Assembly: GCA_034670405.1 (NCBI GenBank)
Contig: JAXDDX010000048.1
Coordinates: forward strand, 2,574,501-2,638,500
Length of the DNA stretch: 64,000 nucleotides
DNA from: Hoplostethus atlanticus
Taxonomy: Eukaryota > Chordata > Actinopteri > Trachichthyiformes > Trachichthyidae
Reading direction: 5' to 3'
The notes under the pieces are model-generated. The model was given only the letters and a program-made list of their open reading frames with translations. It searched no databases and was not told where the DNA came from. Of this stretch, positions 53,297 to 64,000 are shown piece by piece (within the stretch, counting starts at the first letter, position 1; each line of letters starts with the position of its first letter). The position numbers were made by a program, and so were the translations under genes.

Positions 53297-55489
53297 ACAT
53301 ATAATGTACCCTCTACCTGCTAAACTGCTTAAAGAAGTATTCCCTATCCTAGGACCCTCCATTCTCTATATGATCAATCAGTCGCTCTCCACTGGCACGG
53401 TGCCCTCCGCCTTTAAAACGGCCGTGATCAAGCCACTACTGAAAAAACCGAACCTTGACCCCGAAGTACTTCAGAACTATAGACCAATCTCAAATCTGCC
53501 GTTCCTCTCCAAATTACTTGAACGAACAGTAGCCAGTCAACTTACAGATTTTTTGACAAAAAATAACCTGCTTGATCCCTTTCAATCTGGCTTTAGATCC
53601 CTTCACTCGACCGAAACTGCACTTACGAGAGTGGTAAATGATCTTTTGTTAGCTATTGACTCCAATTCAACCTCAGCACTATTGCTACTTGACCTGAGTG
53701 CAGCCTTCGACACAATTGATCATGCGATACTCTTGAACCGTCTTGAACATTATATTGGTATCCGGGGATCAGCCCTTTCTTGGTTTAGGTCTTACCTACT
53801 TGATAGATCACACCACGTCTTTTACAACAACATGACCTCAGAGTGTTGCAATATGGACTTTGGTGTCCCACAAGGCTCTGTCCTAGGACCACTGCTATTC
53901 TCTATCTATATGCTACCACTTGGTGGCATCATTCGCAAATTTGGCATTAACTTCCATTGCTACGCCGATGACACCCAAATTTACATACCAGTCAAACCAA
54001 CCGATGACACCCAATTCCAAAAACTAGAGGCCTGCCTATCAGAGGTCAAATATTGGATGTCCCTAAACTTCCTACTCCTTAATGGCAGCAAAACTGAGAT
54101 GCTGATTGTGGGACTGGCTAGACATAGACACTTATTTGAGAATAGTACTCTTAACTTTGATAGTTGTGTAATCTCCCAGAGCCCATACGTTAAAAACCTT
54201 GGGGTAAAATTCGACCCTACCCTCTCATTCGAGTTGCACATTAAGGAGATCACTAAATCAGCGTTTTATCATCTTCGCAATATTGCTAAAATTCGACCTA
54301 TGCTAACAGAGGCAGACGCAGAAATTTTAGTACATGCCTTTGTATCAACCAGAATCGATTATTGCAATGTCCTTTTCTCGGGCTTACCTACTGGGCGCAC
54401 TAAAAAACTACAACTGGTCCAGAATGCTGCTGCCAGAATCCTGACCAAAACTAGGAAATTCGACCATATAACTCCCATCCTGTCCTCATTACACTGGCTA
54501 CCAATTCAGGCCAGGTGTGACTTTAAGGTGCTTTTACTTACATATAAATCATTACATGGGATGGCACCGTCCTATTTATCCGATTTGATTAAACCTTATA
54601 AACCGCCACGCGCCCTCAGATCTCAGGACGCTGGCTACCTGTCTATCCCAGCAGTCAAAAAGAAAACTGTAGGTAACAGAGCCTTCTCTTACCGGGCTCC
54701 CTATCTATGGAACAGTCTGCCTGCCTCAATCAGAGAGGCAGGCTCTATCGAAGTCTTTAAGTCAAGGCTAAAAACCCATTTATTCTCTCTGTCATTTGAC
54801 CAGCCTTGAGGGAGTGGCTCAGTCTCTTCTCAGAGTGAGGCTAGACCAGTTAGCTCATCCTAGCTCAGGGTCCTGCCGATGGATACTAGCATCCTGCCTA
54901 CATGTCCTATTCTCCTGGTCTACCTGCTCCTGTCCACTGACGCTGGTCATGTTTGTCTGTGTGAGTGAGAGTGCGTGTATGGGTGTGTGTGGGTGAGTCT
55001 CCTATCTGTTCCAGGCCGCAGCCCGGCAGAGTTGGCGTCTGGTTGGTCCCGCCTCCTAGGACGATGCTGACTGAGCGGGCGTTGCGTTCTCCTATGTGGG
55101 CAGTGTTGGCGCCTGCATGGTCCCCTAGTCCTATGATGACGCTGACTGAGTTGCCGTTGCTGTGATGCCGCCCCATCAGATCTGGATGTCCCACCAAAAT
55201 AAACTTTCATATATTGTGTATACGCTGCTTGCCCAAACTCGGCATCTATTGCACGCCCAACCGTCCTGGTAGGGGGATCCCTCTCTGAGTAGCCCCTCCC
55301 AAGGTTTCTCCCAATTTTCCCAGTGAGGGTTTGTGGGAGTTTTTCCTTGTCCTCTCTGAGGGTCTAAGGCTGGGGGATGTCGTGTACTAACCATTTATTA
55401 TTTTCACATGTTGGGCACTGTGAAGCCCTTAGAGACTGTAACGGTGATTAAGGGCTATACAAATAAATGTGATTTGATTTGATTTATTA
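53297..55489 (+). mobile_element. L2-type LINE, 5'-truncated, open reading frame intact to the stop
   Basis: The element starts inside the reverse-transcriptase domain and runs through a 3' UTR that contains 'gtttgtgggagtttttcctt' and ends 'tacaaataaatgtgatttga' with TTTGA units. The upstream 53100-53296 does not look like LINE sequence, so truncation is placed near 53297. The 3' end lies about 230 bases before the TATA box of the tubulin gene. Confidence 0.88.
53304..54809 (+). CDS. LINE reverse transcriptase (C-terminal 501 residues of ORF2-like protein)
   Basis: This encodes the reverse transcriptase used for target-primed insertion of the element. Motifs in order: [20 protein letters not shown] near residue 55, [19 protein letters not shown] near 93, [19 protein letters not shown] near 127, [20 protein letters not shown] near 186, and the catalytic [10 protein letters not shown] near 218. 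Then follow the thumb and C-terminal region with [18 protein letters not shown] text (here TRIDYCN), [16 protein letters not shown] and [17 protein letters not shown]. The N-terminal endonuclease is missing. The first ATG is simply the first in frame after truncation. The lack of stops suggests a recent insertion. Clade L2 versus the related CR1/Rex1 group is judged by eye. Confidence 0.9.
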   Translation: MYPLPAKLLKEVFPILGPSILYMINQSLSTGTVPSAFKTAVIKPLLKKPNLDPEVLQNYRPISNLPFLSKLLERTVASQLTDFLTKNNLLDPFQSGFRSLHSTETALTRVVNDLLLAIDSNSTSALLLLDLSAAFDTIDHAILLNRLEHYIGIRGSALSWFRSYLLDRSHHVFYNNMTSECCNMDFGVPQGSVLGPLLFSIYMLPLGGIIRKFGINFHCYADDTQIYIPVKPTDDTQFQKLEACLSEVKYWMSLNFLLLNGSKTEMLIVGLARHRHLFENSTLNFDSCVISQSPYVKNLGVKFDPTLSFELHIKEITKSAFYHLRNIAKIRPMLTEADAEILVHAFVSTRIDYCNVLFSGLPTGRTKKLQLVQNAAARILTKTRKFDHITPILSSLHWLPIQARCDFKVLLLTYKSLHGMAPSYLSDLIKPYKPPRALRSQDAGYLSIPAVKKKTVGNRAFSYRAPYLWNSLPASIREAGSIEVFKSRLKTHLFSLSFDQP

Positions 55490-55602
55490 GAATGGGCAGA
55501 AGTGACGTTAACTTCGCTTCCTCTAGGAGAAGTAGGACAATTTTCAAGATTAGACCGTAAAGTCACACGTTACTGATACATCTGATTGACAGCCCCAGGA
55601 GG

Positions 55603-55727
55603 CCAATGGTGGATAAGCATTTGAAATTCAATTGGTCTAAAGCTGTGCCTGTAAAACAGGGTTGTGAATGTCAGCCAATGGGAATCCGATATTATGTTCA
55701 AAGGGCGGGTTCAATCCTGCTATAAAG
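55603..55727 (+). promoter_or_regulatory. tubb4b: Beta-tubulin promoter: two CCAAT boxes, GC box, TATA box
   Basis: CCAAT lies at 55603-55607 and 55675-55679, a GC box (gggcggg) at about 55703-55709 and TATAAAG at 55721-55727. The ATG at 55809 leaves a leader of roughly 55-60 bases. Confidence 0.75.
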
Positions 55728-55808
55728 TAGAGAGTACAGTCTCTGTCCGCGCACAGGCAAGTAAATCTAAGTCATTGTGTGAGGGTCCTGTTTTATCGCC
55801 AGATAAAA

Positions 55809-58265
<2,457 letters not shown>

Positions 58266-58391
58266 ATGTAACATTTTGCCAAGCTGTCTAACTTACTGAC
58301 ATGTCACATGTTCTTTCCAGTGTTCCTTGTCCTCAATATCTCGTCCGCTGTTGTTGGTTTTTTTTTTCCTGTCTGTACAAAACTACATGTC

Positions 58392-58397
58392 AATAAA
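58392..58397 (+). terminator. tubb4b: tubulin polyadenylation signal AATAAA
   Basis: AATAAA lies 127 bases after the stop codon, followed by a T-rich region. The cleavage site is probably near 58415. Confidence 0.75.
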
Positions 58398-58419
58398 ACT
58401 TTTGCATTTTTTAAGTCTT

Positions 58420-59100
58420 ACTTCCCTGGTTATACTTGGCTTTTTTCTTTTTTTTTTTTTTTTTCTAATTCATGGATAAAGTGAAAATTAAAGTATAAAG
58501 TTTCTCAAGACTTAGTGTAAATTTGCTGCACTGTACATAAGGTCTAGCGTTTTGCTTTACTTGGAAATGGTGTTTGTCTAAAGGGTGACCCCCCCCCCAG
58601 TATGCTTAAATCATGCTAGTCTGATGCCTAGTTGGGATTTGCTCGTGCTGCAATGCTTCTGAAATGAGATTAGTGGAGTTATTACAAAATTATGGTATGT
58701 GAACAATCAAATGGCACAGAAAAAAAATAGTTCTGTATTTCATACCAAGCATCGGAAAACCAGTCTGGCTGGCTGCATGGTAAGCTTTGTGTGGAGCTAA
58801 GACCGACTCCATGACCAGAGTAAAGTTACTATTACTACTAGACAGACAATGGTATGACCTGAAACAATTTTCCTATCCAGGATGGGCCGATGTGAATAAT
58901 GAGGTATGCAGTAAAATACATCATGGTGTATTGTACGTGTTATTTACTGTTGTACATGTTTCTACTGGGTTAATATATACTGTAGTGCAATTTTATACAC
59001 TTACACAATGAGATGAGATAATGACAACAATGGGATATTAAACAATAAGAAGCACGTGTTCTGAGTCTTTCCAACTCTGGCCGCTAGGGGGCAGTGTCAC
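58420..59100. other. Intergenic between convergent tubulin and Bcl-2 family genes
   Basis: Contains a T-run (58441-58465) and no recognised gene. It must hold the 3' UTR of the minus-strand gene, but no AATAAA in the right place was pinned down. Confidence 0.4.
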
Positions 59101-61511
59101 TTAAGCCATTCTCTTCCACAAGAAATAAGTGAGGATGGTGGTGGCCAGCAACAGCAGTGTCCAGCAGCACACTTTCTTCACCTGACCCTCCAAGTTTTGC
59201 TTTTGTCCGAAGCGTGACACAAACCCACTCTGCCAACGACAGAAGAAGACAGCAGGGAGCTTCAAATGATATTCTGTACAAAATACAGTTGTAATGGTTG
59301 TAGTAAGGGGAACATACTTAAAGTCACAAGGAAACAGTTTGGTCACGTCTGGCTTCTCTAATTGGATGTATTTCCGGTTGAAACAGGATGTTGGGGTGGG
59401 ACATAAAGCCGGGAGGGACTGTTCAAAAATTAAAAGATTCACAATGCGGCTCATAATCCTGACCAGATTCTTCACAATGAATAAATTCCAGCCACCAGGA
59501 AGCAACAGTGGTGTCTTAGGGAAAGGAAACAGGGTTTTATGTTGTTCAAAAATCTATGATGTATTATTGGTTGAATTTTTATTTTTTCTTATTGAATTTA
59601 ATTTGTATGTACACTAAAGACCCACTGTTTTCCAGGAAGTAAGAATAATGGGATTTTCATTTAAAATACAAGAAAATAAAAAATGAGAATTTGGGGGCAT
59701 TTGTTTCATTGTGACTTTACAGTTTTTGCTTTGGCTCAATTCTCGAATGACAGTTGAAGTCGTCAAAAACAACATGTGAAATTCTTCACAACATTGTTTT
59801 ACTTGTTCACAACAGAAAGAGCATTTCTCATTCTTTGTTACCATTTGCAAATGTTTTAGCACATTTAGACAAATGACTAAGCACAATTGTCTACAATTTG
59901 AACAATTATTGGTTGTATATGTCTTTGTGATCAACATAGATTAGGTTTCTTCTCAGTTGAATAGTTTTACTCTCCAAAATATGTTAGAATTCTTTCATTG
60001 TGTAAGTCATCACATGCAGAATAGTCCATCTAATTGTCAAAATCTGCTGAGCCCACATTTCATAAATTGCATTGATATGATGATATGGAGTGGCTGTAAA
60101 GTCTGCTAAATTGTCACATCTTAGATCAACCACTGTAACTTTATTTTGTTACTGTAGTATACTACTGCATATAGTAGGCCTATGTTTTGTTTCTACAGTA
60201 CATATTTTTTGGTATTGATAGGCTACATGTTTTTGTTCTGTGCAGTGCTGTGTAAACTTTCTGTTTTTTTCTGTTTACTGTATTGTACTGTGTTGTGTGA
60301 CCATTGCAGGAAAAATAAAATCGTTTTTCCTCACATTACATGCTAAGTGCTCTTCTGCTTTACAAAGTGGAATGTGAAACCTTGGACTCTTGAAATCAGC
60401 ATCTGAAGAGTACTCACTTTGATACACAATAGCAGTCAGTTAGCTTCAGAAAAATAACAGTCTGGTACAGTAGGCATTCAGTGTCAGTGAAAACATGTTG
60501 GACAAGACAAGAACACACTTCCAGAGTCCACTGTCATTCTGACAAAACATCTAAACATTTTGACCACCTTGGTTTTACACAATGTCAAAGGAACGTGTCA
60601 TTTTTATAGTGCTCTTACTGTTATACTGTAAATATTGTGTTGGTTGTTTTTTTATTGTAAATAGTGTGAACTTGTTGCCCTTTGCACATTCCCGTTGAGC
60701 ATTGCCACTTTCCATTTCACTGCACACCCTGTGTGTGTATGTGACAAATAAAGTTCTTGAATCTTGAATCTTGAATCTTGAATCATTTTGGTAGCAATGA
60801 CTTTTTCATTGACACAATAACTTCATATTGACACATGAATTAAAGGTTTTGGGTGAGTTACAGCCTTTTGCAGGTTAACTATATTGTTTTGCTGCACGTA
60901 TGAGCTGTTTTGGGAAATGCATCATCAGTGCTGAGAATTTTAAAAATGTTTCGGGAAATGTGCCAAAGCAATTGAGAAAAACTGTAAATGTAAACTTGTA
61001 GCAGTGGATACTTGCTAGTGACACTTACCCATCCTCCTTTGTGGCGAATCTCGGGGCAGATGACCCTCTCCACGTAGGCTCCCACGTGCCCCTTCAGCTG
61101 GGGCAGGACCCCCACCATGCCCCTCTCGTGGCAATGAAGGGCCATCTGGCCGGCCAGCACGTACACCGACAGCACCGCGCTCCAGGCCAGGTCCCTGCGG
61201 CGCCCCCCGGGGGCGGCGGGAGAAAAGTGCTCGTCCAGGATGGACATAAGTGTGGGGCAGGCCGTGCTCTCGGTCACATCCTGGAAGATGCGAGGCCAGC
61301 GGCGGAAGAAGATGGGGAAGCGGATCAGCAGCTCGTCGCCAGCGTGGCGCAGGGCTGCGGTGCAGGCCGTGGGGGCGGGGCCTATGGAGCTGTCTGCACC
61401 GACCGTAGTCACATAGTCTATGTAGTCGTGGGCCATGAGGTACGCCTCTCTCACCAGCGGATCAGGACTGTTCAGGCCAAGGCTGGCCTCTGGGACTTCA
61501 GACTGACACAT
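59101..61511 (-). CDS. Bcl-2 family apoptosis regulator, tail-anchored
   Basis: Two exons: 61511-61029 (ATG TGT CAG...) and 59229-59101 (stop 59101-59103), joined in phase 0 by tgg|gtaagt and ttggcag|agt, giving 203 residues. Bcl-2-like order: helical start DPLVREAYLMAHDYIDYV, BH3-like ALRHAGDELLIRF, BH1 region RRDLAWSAVLSVYVLAGQMA, BH2 region with HKGGW at the exon junction as in other Bcl-2 genes, then a C-terminal hydrophobic anchor VCCWTLLLLATTILTYFLW followed by KRMA. The strongly conserved NWGR of BH1 is replaced by LAWS. This points to a divergent fish/amphibian member such as Bcl-wav (bcl2l16), but I am not sure enough to name it. Members act on mitochondrial or ER membranes, and pro- or anti-death function cannot be read from sequence. 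Confidence 0.82.
59950..60790. repeat. Retroposon-like tail ending in (TTGAATC)n
   Basis: In the Bcl-2 family intron, 'tgtgacaaataaagttcttg' is followed by four TTGAATC units (60757-60784), a typical teleost LINE/SINE 3' end. The upstream extent is uncertain: no coding was recognised before it. Confidence 0.5.
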
Positions 61512-62201
61512 GGTCCCCTCTAACTTCCACGTCACTAACCACCAAGCTGTACTCTCATTGGGTCGCAGCCAAGCGGCAATCTCTCATGGTGGCTCAGGGA
61601 TGCTGTTATGTGAAATTACAAAGATATTGCATGTAAATGCGTACAATATGCATGCATACCCCATCACCTGACTGTCCCGATCAGGGAAGAAACTATTTAC
61701 AACTCACCCCCCCCTCTTCAAAGGAAACTGCAAGTGGCACCGAGACACACACCGATACAAAAGGAAGACAAGCTAGCACGTGAAAGAGCAGCGGGGTCTG
61801 GAGGAGTTTTGTCTGTGTTTGAGTTGGACTAGGTCACCCAGTCCCCCCTCGCCTGCATTTCCCACGGGCTAAATATAGACCCCCTTGTTGGAAAACTGAC
61901 ACCAATCTCCCACCTCGTATGCACGATCATCAGCCCTCCCGACACACATCCCCATTCCAGCACAGGAAGGGCTAAATCCAGAACGCCACGGACCCAAAGA
62001 ACGAGGGTAAACAGCTTAGCGTTACAGAGGAAGTGTGTGTGAGCTGCAGCAGGAGGCGGCACTTTTGTCAATCTCAGAATCACTTTCTTCTGCTAAGTGC
62101 AATAAATTCACAAGAATTTGTCTCTGTGACATCGACTACCTACGCCGCGGTAAGATAAGTACACACCGATGCATTTAAATGTAAACGGTTGGTCATTTAG
62201 T

Positions 62202-62345
62202 CAGGGCCGGCGCTCCCTATAGCCTGAATAGGCATTCATTTATTTTTTCTACTCTGGAGTAGCTCTTATTTAATACAAAAAAAGGGGGGGGGGGCCTCCA
62301 CAGAAAATGTTGCCCAGGGCCTCCAGCAGTGTAGAGCCGGCCCTG
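62202..62345. mobile_element. 144-bp hAT MITE with exact 8-bp target duplication
   Basis: Ends CAGGGCCGGC and GCCGGCCCTG, flanked by CATTTAGT at 62194-62201 and CATTTAGT at 62346-62353. Contains a G-run and no coding. Confidence 0.92.
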
Positions 62346-63281
62346 CATTTAGTGACAAAACATATGACAAAACCTCCTGGAAAATATATATATATATAAA
62401 AAAAAGTTTTTACCAATGCTTTTGCAGGTATGTAGGATCCAACACAAGCACACACAAAAACATTCTCAATTTTTGATCCAATGCACCTAACCCCTTTCTC
62501 TTTAAAATAAATGATTTCATTTGACAAAATGTATTGCTTCTACCACACATTTTATTAATATTATTATTTTATTATGTAGTATTTTTCTCATCTTACACTA
62601 CAGATTTGGCAGTAGCTGGCAGCTTCATACAAAATTCAAATTTTCCAGTCAAAATCAGCTATTTCCACTTAAATAATTCAGTGGGATATTACAGGGATGA
62701 GAAGTCCGTCAACCACTACTTCCAATACGAATAGGAGTTTCCAAGTGCTGTTGGCCCTGTATTTCACCACATGGGAGCAGTGGTGTGTTACCGGAGACAT
62801 TCACCACTGCCGTTAACTTGGGGTGGAGTGATGCATGTGGATGGAATTGGAGAGGAAAGCATCTAACCACTTGTTTAAAAAAATATACTTCAAAATAAAA
62901 GCCCTATCTGCGAGCTGAAAATGTATGTAAATCTAAACGTTATTCAATATTCAGATAAAAAATAAGTAATTAGGGATCATTCCTGCGAGTGTTTTCTTCG
63001 TGCAACATTGTGACTACCACTCAGGCACGCATGGGTATATACATTGCCGTTTTAAGTGTCCCCCCCCCCTGTTAAGAAATGATTTGATGCATCACATGGG
63101 GATCGATCACACGCTCCATGCACGGAGCATTTATGGCTGTTGTTAATACAGCGATTTATAGCTAAGGCAAAGACATGACCAAGTGGCACCATTAGCGGCT
63201 CTGTGTGCTCCCCGGCCATCTGGCGCATACATTGTGAATGTGCATGGGAGGGGAGATAAGGCTAACCATCCAGAAAGGACC

Positions 63282-63290
<9 letters not shown>

Positions 63291-63321
<31 letters not shown>
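63291..63321. repeat. (CA)n microsatellite
   Basis: Perfect CA run of about 30 bases. Confidence 0.95.
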
Positions 63322-63323
<2 letters not shown>

Positions 63324-64000
63324 GTGTGTAAAATGGCTACCTAGTTTTTTCCTCATTGCTGAGCCAGGCAACAGGGGAAGTGACCTGGTTGATAGAGGCT
63401 GCTATCGGGCCTCTCGTGTGTTCGTACAGCAACATCTGCAAGCGGGGGAAACTTCCTGCCTCAAGTCAGGTTTTTTTGTTGTTTTTTTTGAAGTTGCAGA
63501 CGGTTGCACAGGGGGTGGAAAGGGAAGGCGCTAGAAGACGAAGAGGAAACAAGCTGCAGTCACCGCTTGATATTCCAGTGAGCTGCAGAAAAAAAACTGC
63601 TTTCGGGGGATCTGTAGGATAAAAGAAAAAAAAGAAAAAAAAGAAAAGCAAAATAAATGTAGGTTAGTTTATTTGGGTGTGTGCAGGATTCATTTTCAAC
63701 CCTATTCCTCGCCTCCAGTTAGAAAAAACACTTTTTTTTCTCTCTCTCATTTTGATTAATTTCCATTTACGAATGGAAATGATTTTAACGCAAGAAATAT
63801 CAGGTCCAAATGCAACGCTGACCTCTAACGCCGGGTTGGGAGATAACAGTCGCACAAGAGGATACTATTATCGTGCTTTCAGACCCCCTCAATCCCCCTT
63901 TAAAGCACAATAGTTTCACTTTTTTTTATCATTTCTCCTCCCCTGCTGAGGTGTTTTGTGTCGGTACATGTCTGCTCCAGGACACAGACACGCCGCAGAT

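Larger units (their letters stand above)
61512..64000. other. Right-edge region without recognised gene
   Basis: Should include the promoter of the minus-strand Bcl-2 family gene just above 61511. It contains the hAT MITE at 62202-62345, a short AT run near 62384, and a (CA)n at 63291-63321. Short open frames near 63238-63913 show no family resemblance. Confidence 0.4.

Noticed and set aside
61041..61523. 160-codon plus-strand open frame
   Set aside because: Antisense shadow of the Bcl-2 family first exon.

Overview
This window is nuclear DNA from a ray-finned (teleost) fish. Genes are split into short exons with GT-AG introns, intergenic space is full of dinucleotide and trinucleotide microsatellites, and the mobile elements are typical of teleosts: L2-type LINEs with short tandem 3' tails, hAT elements with 8-bp target duplications, and foldback MITEs. 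No bacterial genes, rRNA, tRNA or CRISPR arrays were seen. All assignments come from reading translations and splice signals by eye, without database searches.

Layout. (1) 1140-9060, minus strand: six internal exons of a crumbs gene (best fit crb2) encoding EGF repeats and the first laminin-G domain; the signal-peptide exon and the 3' half, including the membrane segment, are not seen. (2) 9061-20813: about 12 kb without recognised exons, probably crb2 first intron and upstream DNA, with MITEs and microsatellites. (3) 20814-28490, minus strand: fourteen exons of folylpolyglutamate synthase (fpgs), lacking only the leader exon. (4) 28491-39720: repeat-rich, with a 1.34-kb long inverted repeat, L2 LINE fragments, and a hAT element that carries a copy of the upstream region of the next gene. 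(5) 39721-42507, plus strand: glipr2-like CAP-domain gene. (6) 42508-53296: mostly mobile DNA, including an element nested three deep. (7) 53297-55489: 5'-truncated L2 LINE with a 501-codon open frame. (8) 55603-58415, plus strand: beta-tubulin gene (best fit tubb4b) with CCAAT/GC/TATA promoter and a 1-base frameshift in its last exon. (9) 59101-61511, minus strand: two exons of a tail-anchored Bcl-2 family protein. (10) 61512-64000: no recognised gene; one small hAT MITE.

The genes do not form a pathway: they serve epithelial polarity, folate metabolism, Golgi-associated CAP protein function, microtubules and apoptosis control. The human counterparts CRB2, FPGS and TUBB4B all lie on chromosome 9q33-q34, so the group looks like a conserved linkage block (from memory of human map positions).

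Most notable: (TG)n runs lie directly beside the 3' splice sites of three different genes; a hAT transposon carries a duplicate of the glipr2 promoter region; a triple-nested transposon contains a hAT transposase remnant; and crb2 has a perfect GC-type splice donor.
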